From assembly GCA_900551245.1 (NCBI GenBank), contig URVC01000005.1, positions 53,479 to 117,478 on the forward strand: a stretch of DNA of 64,000 bases, in the 5' to 3' direction. Position 1 is the stretch's first letter. Each line of letters starts with the position of its first letter. The notes beneath the pieces were generated by a model that saw nothing but the letters and a program-made list of their open reading frames with translations, was not told the origin of the DNA and did not search any database. Shown piece by piece: positions 1-10,084 of this stretch. The position numbers and the translations under genes were made by a program. This DNA comes from an uncultured bacterium. GTDB lineage: Bacteria; Verrucomicrobiota; Lentisphaeria; Victivallales; Victivallaceae.

Positions 1-2
1 AG

Positions 3-842
3 CTGGGAATTCCGACGATGTTTCTGATGACGCTGCCGTTCGCGCTGGAGGGGCACAGCAAGCGCCGGGTGGCGGAGGAGACCGTCAAGGGCGAACTGCT
101 CGGCCTGGCCGACGCGGTGCTCTGTCTGCCCAACGATCTTCTGTTTTCGGTGCTGGAGGCGACCACGCCGCTGGCGGAGGCGTTCCGCCTGGCCGACCGG
201 GAGGTGTCGCGTACGGTGCTGGCGCTGACCGCGGTTCTGCGGAACGGCAATCTGCTGGCGGCCGATTTCGGCGATTTCGTCAGCCTTCTGAAGCGGCGCA
301 AGAGCTACTGCAGCATCGGTGTCGGCGTCTCGTCGGAGACGGATCCGTCGGTGCGGATCGACCGGGCGATGGAGGAGCTGTTGCACTCGCCGCTGCTCGG
401 CGGGGCCGGGAAGCTCGGCGAGGCGGATGCGGTGATTCTGTCGCTGCTCGGCGGCCCGGAGCTTTCGATCGGCGAGACCAAGGCGGCGCTGGAGCTGGCG
501 TCGCGCCAGGTGAAGCCGGAGGCGCGGGTGATCGTCGGTGCGGCGACGGCGGAGGAGTGGCGCGGGATGATTCAGCTCTGCGCGGTCACGGTCCGGCTCG
601 ACGCGGAGAACGAAATTGTCGAGGTGATGCACAAGAGCACGGAGCGTACGCCGAAGCGGAGTCGCGCGGCGGCGGCTCCGGAAGAGGACGCATCCCAGCT
701 GACACTGCCGTTCCTGGAGACGGTTTCGAAGGGGATTATGGAGAACACCACGCCGGTGATCTGGAACGGCGAGGATCTCGATATTCCGACGTTCAAGCGG
801 CGGAATACGGTTCTCGACAACGGGAAAACCGTGGTCGAATAG
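3..842 (+). CDS. ftsZ: Cell division protein FtsZ (5' end cut off by window)
   Basis: The reading frame is open from base 3, so the gene starts outside the window; the visible Met at 18 is internal. The first residues (LGIPTMFLMTLPF) fit the FtsZ strand preceding the C-terminal half of the GTPase fold, followed by an EGHSKRR..AEE helix, the PND segment and the EAFRLADREVS helix typical of FtsZ. A charged linker follows. The last residues contain DLDIPTFKRR, a good match to the conserved FtsZ C-terminal peptide that binds FtsA/ZipA-type partners. Family knowledge: the protein polymerises into the cytokinetic ring. The N-terminal GTP-binding loop (GGGTGTG) is not in view. Presence of FtsZ argues against Planctomycetes or Chlamydiae. 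Confidence 0.88.
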   Translation: MGIPTMFLMTLPFALEGHSKRRVAEETVKGELLGLADAVLCLPNDLLFSVLEATTPLAEAFRLADREVSRTVLALTAVLRNGNLLAADFGDFVSLLKRRKSYCSIGVGVSSETDPSVRIDRAMEELLHSPLLGGAGKLGEADAVILSLLGGPELSIGETKAALELASRQVKPEARVIVGAATAEEWRGMIQLCAVTVRLDAENEIVEVMHKSTERTPKRSRAAAAPEEDASQLTLPFLETVSKGIMENTTPVIWNGEDLDIPTFKRRNTVLDNGKTVVE

Positions 843-904
843 CCGTTTTTCAGGCGAAAAAAGCGCTTTGAGGCGGATTTTGCAAAAAAAACTGAAAAAA
901 TGAT

Positions 905-932
905 TTGCAAAACGCGGGGGAGCGAATATATT
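905..932 (+). promoter_or_regulatory. Sigma-70-type promoter for the tRNA-Leu/tRNA-Thr/tuf unit
   Basis: TTGCAA at 905-910, a 16-base spacer, then TATATT at 927-932 (TATTAT at 929 is an alternative -10). It lies about 45 bases before tRNA-Leu and after the end of ftsZ. The spacer begins AACGCGGG, as does the spacer of the promoter at 20931. Confidence 0.6.
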
Positions 933-977
933 ATGTCTCTGTTCTCGCGAGTTGGCGTGGTTCCAACGGCGGAATAC

Positions 978-1062
978 GCTCGGGTGGCGGAATTGGCAGA
1001 CGCGTATGGTTGAGGTCCATATGGAGTAATCCTTGGGGGTTCAAGTCCCCCCCCGAGTACCA
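978..1062 (+). tRNA. tRNA-Leu (anticodon GAG)
   Basis: Acceptor arm 978-984 pairs with 1052-1058 (first pair is G-U), discriminator A1059, and CCA is encoded at 1060-1062. Anticodon stem TATGG/CCATA encloses the loop TTGAGGT with anticodon GAG at 1012-1014. A long variable arm (class II) precedes a five-pair G/C T-stem with TTCAAGT loop (1040-1046). Confidence 0.95.
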
Positions 1063-1158
1063 TGATAATAACGTTTTGCGCGACAGTCGCTGCAAAGCGA
1101 TGAGGACGGCGGGTGGAAATCCGTCGCCTTTATTGTCGGGTAAGGTGTTTGTGCGAAT

Positions 1159-1234
1159 GCCTACATAGCTCAGTCGGTAGAGCACATCCTTGGTAAGGAT
1201 GAGGTCTCCGGTTCAAGTCCGGATGTAGGCTCCA
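1159..1234 (+). tRNA. tRNA-Thr (anticodon GGT)
   Basis: Acceptor GCCTACA 1159-1165 pairs with 1224-1230; CCA is encoded at 1232-1234. Anticodon stem CATCC/GGATG, loop TTGGTAA, anticodon GGT at 1192-1194. It lies 60 bases before tuf, the same tRNA-Thr/tuf neighbourhood known from thrT-tufB of proteobacteria, so the two are probably cotranscribed. Confidence 0.96.
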
Positions 1235-1294
1235 TGATATTTTGCCGATGCTGAAATAAAGTTGGAACACTAAAAAACCTTTCAGGAGGGAAAA

Positions 1295-2491
1295 ATGGCT
1301 AAGGAAAAATTCGAAAGAACCAAGCCGCACGTCAATGTCGGTACGATCGGTCACGTCGACCACGGCAAGACCACTCTGACCGCCGCCATCACCATGGTGC
1401 TGAACAAGAAGTTCGGCGGCGAAGTCCGCAAATACGATGAAATCGACAACGCTCCGGAAGAGAAGGAGCGTGGTATCACCATCAATACCGCTCACGTGGA
1501 ATACCAGACCGAGAAGCGTCACTACGCTCACGTTGACTGCCCCGGACACGCCGACTATGTGAAGAACATGATCACCGGCGCCGCGCAGATGGACGGTGCG
1601 ATTCTGGTGATCGCCGCGACCGACGGCCCGATGGCCCAGACCCGCGAGCACGTGCTGCTGGCCCGTCAGGTGGGTGTGCCGGCGATCGTCGTCTTCATGA
1701 ACAAGGTGGACCAGCTGGACGACCCCGAGCTGCTCGAGCTCGTTGAAATGGAAATCCGTGAGCTGCTCAACAGCTATGACTATCCCGGCGACGAGACCCC
1801 GATCATCAAAGGTTCCGCTCTGAAGGCGGTCGAGGCCGAGGGTGACCTGAACAATCCGGCGTCGCAGTGCATTCTCGAGCTCATGGATGCGGTTGACAAC
1901 TTCATCCCCGAGCCGAAGCGCGATGTCGATCAGCCCTTCCTGATGCCGATCGAAGACGTGTTCTCGATTGAAGGCCGCGGCACCGTGGTGACCGGCCGTG
2001 TCGAGCGCGGAATCATCAAGCTCAACGACGAAGTTGAAATTGTCGGTATCAAACCGACGGTGAAGACCACCGTGACCGGTATTGAAATGTTCCGCAAGCT
2101 GCTCGATCAGGGCCAGGCCGGCGACAACATCGGCTGCCTGCTCCGCGGCACGAAGAAGGAAGATGTCGAGCGCGGCCAGGTGCTGGCGAAGCCGGGCAGC
2201 GTGACTCCGCACACCAAGTTCCGCGGCGAGATCTACGTTCTCTCCAAGGATGAGGGTGGCCGTCACACTCCGTTCTTCAACAACTACCGTCCGCAGTTCT
2301 ACTTCCGTACGACTGACGTGACCGGCACGATCACCCTGAAGGAGGGTGTCGAAATGGTGATGCCCGGCGACAACACCACGATCACCGTGGAACTGATCGC
2401 CCCGATCGCCATGGAAAAGGGTCTGCGCTTCGCGATCCGTGAAGGCGGCCGCACGGTTGCTTCCGGCCGGGTTTCCGAAATCATCGAGTAA
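1295..2491 (+). CDS. tuf: Elongation factor Tu
   Basis: 398 residues, full family length. The GTPase P-loop GHVDHGKT is at residues 19-26, followed by the switch region RGITI and the DCPGH and NKVD G motifs. It carries aminoacyl-tRNA to the ribosome A site with GTP hydrolysis. The start is fixed by an AGGAGGG ribosome site at 1284-1290. It follows tRNA-Thr and precedes rpmG. Only one tuf copy is in view; the second, if any, does not lie in the str operon here because fusA is followed directly by rpsJ. Confidence 0.98.
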   Translation: MAKEKFERTKPHVNVGTIGHVDHGKTTLTAAITMVLNKKFGGEVRKYDEIDNAPEEKERGITINTAHVEYQTEKRHYAHVDCPGHADYVKNMITGAAQMDGAILVIAATDGPMAQTREHVLLARQVGVPAIVVFMNKVDQLDDPELLELVEMEIRELLNSYDYPGDETPIIKGSALKAVEAEGDLNNPASQCILELMDAVDNFIPEPKRDVDQPFLMPIEDVFSIEGRGTVVTGRVERGIIKLNDEVEIVGIKPTVKTTVTGIEMFRKLLDQGQAGDNIGCLLRGTKKEDVERGQVLAKPGSVTPHTKFRGEIYVLSKDEGGRHTPFFNNYRPQFYFRTTDVTGTITLKEGVEMVMPGDNTTITVELIAPIAMEKGLRFAIREGGRTVASGRVSEIIE

Positions 2492-2510
2492 TATCCGGAT
2501 TCGGCACACG

Positions 2511-2540
2511 TCCCGGACCGTCGATTCCGGCGGTTCGGGA
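2511..2540 (+). terminator. Hairpin between tuf and rpmG
   Basis: TCCCG-N-ACCG pairs with CGGT-N-CGGGA with single mismatches. There is no T-tract after it, so it may be a processing or attenuation hairpin rather than a full terminator. Confidence 0.4.
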
Positions 2541-2565
2541 TAATCATGTAAACTCAGGTAAGATT

Positions 2566-2718
2566 ATGGCGCGTGAATTGGTTATTCTTGAGTGCACCGA
2601 GTGCAAACGCCGCAACTACACGACGATGAAAGAGAAGCGGAATACGCCGGAGCGCTTGGAAAAGAAAAAATACTGCAAATTCGAACGCAAGCACACGATT
2701 CATAAAGAGACGCGGTAA
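2566..2718 (+). CDS. rpmG: 50S ribosomal protein L33
   Basis: 50 residues: starts MARELVILECTEC and ends HTIHKETR, a clear L33. Cysteines 10 and 13 form the first CxxC half of the zinc ribbon. The second half has only Cys37 in YCKFERKH, where family members with a complete site have a fourth Cys; zinc binding is therefore probably lost or weak. The gene sits between tuf and tRNA-Trp, the common tuf-rpmG-trnW-secE-nusG order. The upstream SD-like sequence is CAGG at 2555-2558. Confidence 0.95.
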   Translation: MARELVILECTECKRRNYTTMKEKRNTPERLEKKKYCKFERKHTIHKETR

Positions 2719-2741
2719 GCGGATTTCGAACAACAATTGAC

Positions 2742-2818
2742 AGGAGAGTAGCTCAGTTGGCTAGAGCGGCGGTCTCCAAAACCGCAGGTCGTGAGTTCGA
2801 GCCTCACCTCTCCTGCCA
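2742..2818 (+). tRNA. tRNA-Trp (anticodon CCA)
   Basis: Acceptor AGGAGAG 2742-2748 pairs with CTCTCCT 2808-2814; discriminator G2815, and CCA is encoded at 2816-2818. Anticodon stem GCGGT/ACCGC with loop CTCCAAA, anticodon CCA at 2776-2778. It sits inside the rpmG-secE interval and must be cut out of the operon transcript. Confidence 0.96.
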
Positions 2819-2857
2819 TTTTTCAGTTTATACAGACACAGGCAGGTAACGGAGAAA

Positions 2858-3112
2858 ATGCAAGACAGTAAGAAGCGCGGTGGAAGTGCCGGAGAGATTG
2901 CCGGCGGCGTATCCTTTATGGGAAAAATTAGGCGCTTTATCTCCGAGACGATAGCCGAGCTGGGGCGGTGCACCTGGCCGAACCGGCAGCAGCTTTTCGA
3001 ATCGACGGTGCTGGTGGTTGTGGCGATTGTGATCCTGGCGCTGTTTGTGGCCGGTGTTGATGAAGTGGCGCGGATAGTGATCCGGCTGGTCACGGTAGGC
3101 AGACTTTTTTAG
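2858..3112 (+). CDS. secE: Preprotein translocase subunit SecE
   Basis: 84 residues. A short polar N-terminus is followed by the amphipathic conserved segment ending ELGRCTWPNRQQL (the SecE ExxxxxWP signature) and one C-terminal membrane span, about residues 48-68. SecE clamps SecY in the SecYEG channel. It is followed by nusG 15 bases on, the near-universal secE-nusG pair. Start chosen at the ATG with GGAGA at 2851-2855 just upstream. Confidence 0.95.
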   Translation: MQDSKKRGGSAGEIAGGVSFMGKIRRFISETIAELGRCTWPNRQQLFESTVLVVVAIVILALFVAGVDEVARIVIRLVTVGRLF

Positions 3113-3127
3113 GATTGGGGACGGATT

Positions 3128-3709
3128 ATGAGCGAAGCTGTGGAGAATGGGAACGACAACCGCGGACAGTGGTTTGTCGTCCATACCCTTTCCGGACACG
3201 AGAACAAGGTGCGTGACACGCTGCTGCGTCAGATGCAGAGCGGCGATCAGGTGCCGGTTTACGATGCGTTCATTCCGACCGAAAAGGTGGTGGAGGTCCG
3301 TCAGGGTCGCAAGACGATCCGGGCGCGGCATCTTTTCCCGGGGTACATCTGGGTCCGGATGGATCTCTACGATGATCTCGGGATGATCAACGAAAAAGCG
3401 TGGTATTTTGTACGCAACGTCCAGGGGGTGCTCGGCTTCCTCGGCGGGACCAACAAGCCGACGCCGCTCTCGCAGCGGGAGGTGGATGAGATCATGCGTC
3501 CGGTGCAGGGCGGTGAGACCGACGTCAAGCCGAAGATCGCCTTTGAGATCGGTGAAGTGGTCCGCATCAAGGATGGAGCGTTTGAGAATTTCGAGGGTGC
3601 GATTCAGGAGATCGACAACGAGCGCGGCAAGTTGAAGCTGATGGTGTCGATTTTCGGTCGTTCCACCCCGGTCGAATTGGAGTTCTGGCAGGTCGAGCGG
3701 ACCGTCTGA
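3128..3709 (+). CDS. nusG: Transcription termination/antitermination factor NusG
   Basis: 193 residues. The N-terminal NGN domain begins WFVVHTLSGHENKV and contains the FPGYIWVRM strand. The C-terminal KOW domain contains GEVVRIKDGAFENFEGAI and ends VELEFWQVERTV. NusG binds RNA polymerase across the clamp and couples it to Rho or ribosomal S10. Standard length and position before rplK. The KOW ending FWQVERT differs slightly from the usual FxQVE but is intact. Confidence 0.96.
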   Translation: MSEAVENGNDNRGQWFVVHTLSGHENKVRDTLLRQMQSGDQVPVYDAFIPTEKVVEVRQGRKTIRARHLFPGYIWVRMDLYDDLGMINEKAWYFVRNVQGVLGFLGGTNKPTPLSQREVDEIMRPVQGGETDVKPKIAFEIGEVVRIKDGAFENFEGAIQEIDNERGKLKLMVSIFGRSTPVELEFWQVERTV

Positions 3710-3752
3710 CGGTTCTGCGCGATACTTTAGCAGTAAGGAAGATAGATTCTCT

Positions 3753-3783
3753 GGTGGCGGGGCACCTGCCAGTCCGGACCACC
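3753..3783 (+). promoter_or_regulatory. Structured leader before rplK, candidate L1-type autoregulatory site
   Basis: GGTGG (3753-3757) pairs with CCACC (3779-3783) around a GC-rich interior, in the 100-base gap between nusG and rplK. In E. coli, L1 represses the L11-L1 operon by binding the mRNA at this position. Only the hairpin is seen; the L1 identity is inference. Confidence 0.3.
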
Positions 3784-3809
3784 TCGGGATCGAAAAAGGA
3801 ATTGTAATC

Positions 3810-4238
3810 ATGGCAAAGAAGGTTACAGGCTTGATCCGGTTGCAGATTCCGGCAGGCGCAGCCAATCCGGCACCGCCGATCGGTCCGGCACTTGGTTCGG
3901 CCGGTTGCAACATCATGGAGTTCTGTAAGCAGTTCAATGCCGCCACTCAGTCTCAGAGCGGTATGATCATTCCTGTCGTGATCACGGTCTATCAGGACCG
4001 GTCGTTCACGTTCATCTGCAAGTCGCCCCCGGCTGCCGTTCTGGTGAAGAAGGCGGCGGGTGTGGCTTCCGGGGCGAAGAAGCCCGGCACGGAAAAGGCC
4101 GGCAAGATCACCCGGGCGCAGATCCGTGAAATCGTGCAGATCAAGAAGGAAGACATCAACGCCCGTGACGAGGAAGCGGCCATGCGCATCATCGAAGGCA
4201 CCGCGCGCAGCATGGGAATCGAGGTGGTCGATGCGTAG
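3810..4238 (+). CDS. rplK: 50S ribosomal protein L11
   Basis: 142 residues. Begins MAKKVTGLIRLQIPAGAANPAPPIGPALG, the hallmark N-domain proline-rich segment that contacts the GTPase centre, and has the GKITRAQIREI helix of the rRNA-binding C-domain. It forms the stalk base with 23S rRNA helices 43/44. Its stop overlaps the rplA start by 8 bases. Confidence 0.97.
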   Translation: MAKKVTGLIRLQIPAGAANPAPPIGPALGSAGCNIMEFCKQFNAATQSQSGMIIPVVITVYQDRSFTFICKSPPAAVLVKKAAGVASGAKKPGTEKAGKITRAQIREIVQIKKEDINARDEEAAMRIIEGTARSMGIEVVDA

Positions 4239-4938
4239 AAGCAAGCTTTACAAGAAACAGGTGGAAGTTGCCGGTTTCGATGCTCAGAAGCGTTATTCCG
4301 TTTCGGAAGCGATCGCGCTGCTCAAGGGGATGCCCGGAGTGAAGTTCGATCAGACGGCGGAAGTGGCGTTCAAGCTGGGCGTGGATCCGCGCAAGTCCGA
4401 CCAGACGGTGCGTGGAGCGGTTGCGCTTCCCCGCGGCACCGGCAAAACCGTCCGGGTGGCGGTGGTTGCCGACGGTCCTCTCGCGCAGGATGCGCGGGAT
4501 GCCGGAGCTGATTTCGTCGGTTACGAGGATATCGTGGAGAAGATCAAGGGCGGCTGGCAGGATTTCGACATCCTGATTGCGACGCCGGATGCGATGCGTC
4601 TGGTTCGTCCCCTCGGTCGTCAGCTCGGTCCCCGCGGCCTGATGCCGAACCCGAAGACCGGTACTGTGACCGATCAGGTCGGCACGGCGGTTCGCGAGGC
4701 GAAGGCGGGTCGTGCGGAGTTCCGCGCGGATCGTGGCGCGTGCGTCCATGTTCCGTTCGGCAAGATGTCCTTTGAGGCGGATGCGCTCAAGGAGAACTTC
4801 GACGTGATTGTCGACGCGCTGAACAAGGCGAAGCCGACGACGGCGAAGGGTGCCTACATCCTCTCCTGCACGATTTCGGCGACGATGACTCCCGGAATCA
4901 AGATTAATGTCAAGGAACTGGTGAGGTCCAAAGAATGA
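4231..4938 (+). CDS. rplA: 50S ribosomal protein L1
   Basis: 235 residues from ATG 4231 (MRRSKLYKKQVE), preceded by GAGG at 4221-4224. A longer in-frame reading upstream lies inside rplK and is rejected. Signature segments LPRGTGKTVRVAV, ADFVGYEDIVEKI, LGRQLGPRGLMPNPKTGT and the C-terminal GAYILSCTISATM are present. Builds the L1 stalk for E-site tRNA release; in many bacteria it also represses its own operon. Starts inside rplK and ends 4 bases into rplJ, so translation of the three is probably coupled. Confidence 0.97.
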   Translation: MRRSKLYKKQVEVAGFDAQKRYSVSEAIALLKGMPGVKFDQTAEVAFKLGVDPRKSDQTVRGAVALPRGTGKTVRVAVVADGPLAQDARDAGADFVGYEDIVEKIKGGWQDFDILIATPDAMRLVRPLGRQLGPRGLMPNPKTGTVTDQVGTAVREAKAGRAEFRADRGACVHVPFGKMSFEADALKENFDVIVDALNKAKPTTAKGAYILSCTISATMTPGIKINVKELVRSKE

Positions 4939-5456
4939 GAAACGAAAAGCTTGTTCTGGTCAAACAGATCAGTGAGATGATCGGCGGCGCCGATTACGTG
5001 TATTTCGTCTCTTTTTCGGGACTCACCGTGAAGGAGCTTTCCGATCTTCGCAATCAGCTTGCGGCGCAGAATGCGACCTGCCACGTGTTGAAAAACACGC
5101 TGATCAAGAAGGCGGGCGAGCTGCTTAAGATCGACGGTCTGGACCAGATCGACCTTACTCTCGGGACCGCGATGGTTTCCGGTAAGGGCGATTGCAGTGC
5201 GGTCGCCAAACTGCTGGTCGACTACGGCAAGAAGAATGACAAGCTCGGCGCCAAGGGCGGCTACATGGATGGAGCGATCCTCTCCAAGGCCGAAATCGGC
5301 AGCCTGGCAGAACTGCCGTCGAAGCCCGTGCTTCAGGCGATGCTGCTCGGAGTGCTGCAGGCTCCGTCCCGGAACCTGGTCAGCGTTCTCAACGCCAAGG
5401 CTGCGAGCATCCTGAATGTGCTCAATGCGTATAAAGACAAAGTTGAAAAACAGTAA
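4935..5456 (+). CDS. rplJ: 50S ribosomal protein L10
   Basis: 173 residues with the YVYFVSFSGLTVKELSDLRNQL start of the rRNA-binding domain, the LKNTLIKKA motif and a C-terminal helical tail that anchors L7/L12 dimers. The ATG overlaps the rplA stop (ATGA), so there is no room for the separate L10-binding mRNA leader that precedes rplJ in E. coli and Bacillus; any such leader would have to lie within rplA. Confidence 0.95.
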   Translation: MRNEKLVLVKQISEMIGGADYVYFVSFSGLTVKELSDLRNQLAAQNATCHVLKNTLIKKAGELLKIDGLDQIDLTLGTAMVSGKGDCSAVAKLLVDYGKKNDKLGAKGGYMDGAILSKAEIGSLAELPSKPVLQAMLLGVLQAPSRNLVSVLNAKAASILNVLNAYKDKVEKQ

Positions 5457-5488
5457 GTGAACTAAAGTTACGAATGGAGGCATTTAAG

Positions 5489-5878
5489 ATGTCGGAAGAA
5501 AACAAAATGGAAGAGTTCGTCTCCTATGTCGAGAACCTGACCGTCCTGGAGCTTTCCAAGCTGGTCAAGACTCTGGAAGAGCGTCTGGGCGTCAGCGCCG
5601 CCGCTCCGGTTGCGGTTGCCGCCGCTCCGGCTGCTGCCGCCGCTGCTGCTCCGGCTGAGGAGAAGACCGAGTTTGATGTCATCCTGGCCGGTTTCGATGC
5701 CGCCAAGAAGGTTGCCATCATCAAGGAAGTCCGCGCGATCACCGGCCTCGGCCTGAAGGAAGCGAAGGACCTCGTCGAAGGTGCTCCGAAGGCGGTCAAG
5801 GAAGGCGCGCCGAAGGAAGAAGCCGACAAGATCAAGGCCCAGCTCGAAGCTGCCGGCGCCAAGGTCGAAGTCAAGTAA
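5489..5878 (+). CDS. rplL: 50S ribosomal protein L7/L12
   Basis: 129 residues from ATG 5489, chosen because GGAGG at 5476-5480 stands 8 bases upstream; the in-frame ATG at 5474 contains that ribosome site and is rejected. N-terminal dimerisation helices, an Ala/Pro hinge (about residues 35-55), then the C-domain with FDVILAGFDAAKKVAIIKEVR and GLGLKEAKDLVEGAP, which contacts translation factors. Ends 363 bases before rpoB. Confidence 0.97.
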   Translation: MSEENKMEEFVSYVENLTVLELSKLVKTLEERLGVSAAAPVAVAAAPAAAAAAAPAEEKTEFDVILAGFDAAKKVAIIKEVRAITGLGLKEAKDLVEGAPKAVKEGAPKEEADKIKAQLEAAGAKVEVK

Positions 5879-5894
5879 TCCGGCTTGTTCCAGC

Positions 5895-5930
5895 AACGGT
5901 GGGAACGCATGGAAATGGGTTCCCTCCGTT
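5895..5930 (+). terminator. rplL-rpoB intergenic hairpin, candidate attenuator
   Basis: AACGG-T-GGGAAC (5895-5906) pairs with GTTCCC-T-CCGTT (5919-5930), extendable by one C-G pair. Its place matches the partial terminator between rplL and rpoB known in E. coli. Only a weak T-rich sequence (GTCTGTTT) follows, so read-through is expected. The rest of 5931-6160 shows no gene. Confidence 0.5.
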
Positions 5931-6162
5931 GTCTGTTTCCGGATTCCGCGCATGAGAGATGCGCATTTTGGCCCGTCCGATTCTGATGTGGTTTTTTGTC
6001 TGAGCGGATTGCGGCCCCCCGGGTGCGGTGTGGTTTTTTGCCGATTCCCGGTTTCCTGAAAAAATTTTTACGAATTTGATTCGAATTCCCGAACTGTTGA
6101 TGTGGTGTTTTATCGACAGGTCGGTTCTTTTGTCTCTTGACCATCGAGTTTTCCGCAGAAAA

Positions 6163-6196
6163 CGGCGGATTGTGCTGTGAATCGCCGATTTTTTTT
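6163..6196 (+). terminator. Terminator-like hairpin with T8 tract just before rpoB
   Basis: CGGCG(G)ATT at 6163-6171 pairs with AATCGCCG at 6180-6187 (one bulged G), followed by A and eight T (6189-6196). It has the form of an intrinsic terminator, only 46 bases before the rpoB start, so it could attenuate read-through from the ribosomal genes into rpoBC. Confidence 0.5.
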
Positions 6197-6225
6197 GCAA
6201 AAATTTTTACATAGTTCAATATACA
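6195..6225 (+). promoter_or_regulatory. Possible rpoBC promoter
   Basis: TTGCAA at 6195-6200 and TATACA at 6220-6225 with a long 19-base spacer. It shares TTGCAA with the promoters at 905 and 14593. If used, the rpoB leader would be only about 10 bases, and no clear ribosome site is seen before rpoB. Confidence 0.3.
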
Positions 6226-6241
6226 ACCAAACGAGCAGAGT

Positions 6242-10066
<3,825 letters not shown>

Positions 10067-10084
10067 TTCGAGGAGGAAGATACC

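Noticed and set aside
5474..5488. An upstream ATG for L7/L12 (MEAFK extension).
   Set aside because: That ATG overlaps the GGAGG ribosome site serving ATG 5489, and the family starts at the latter.
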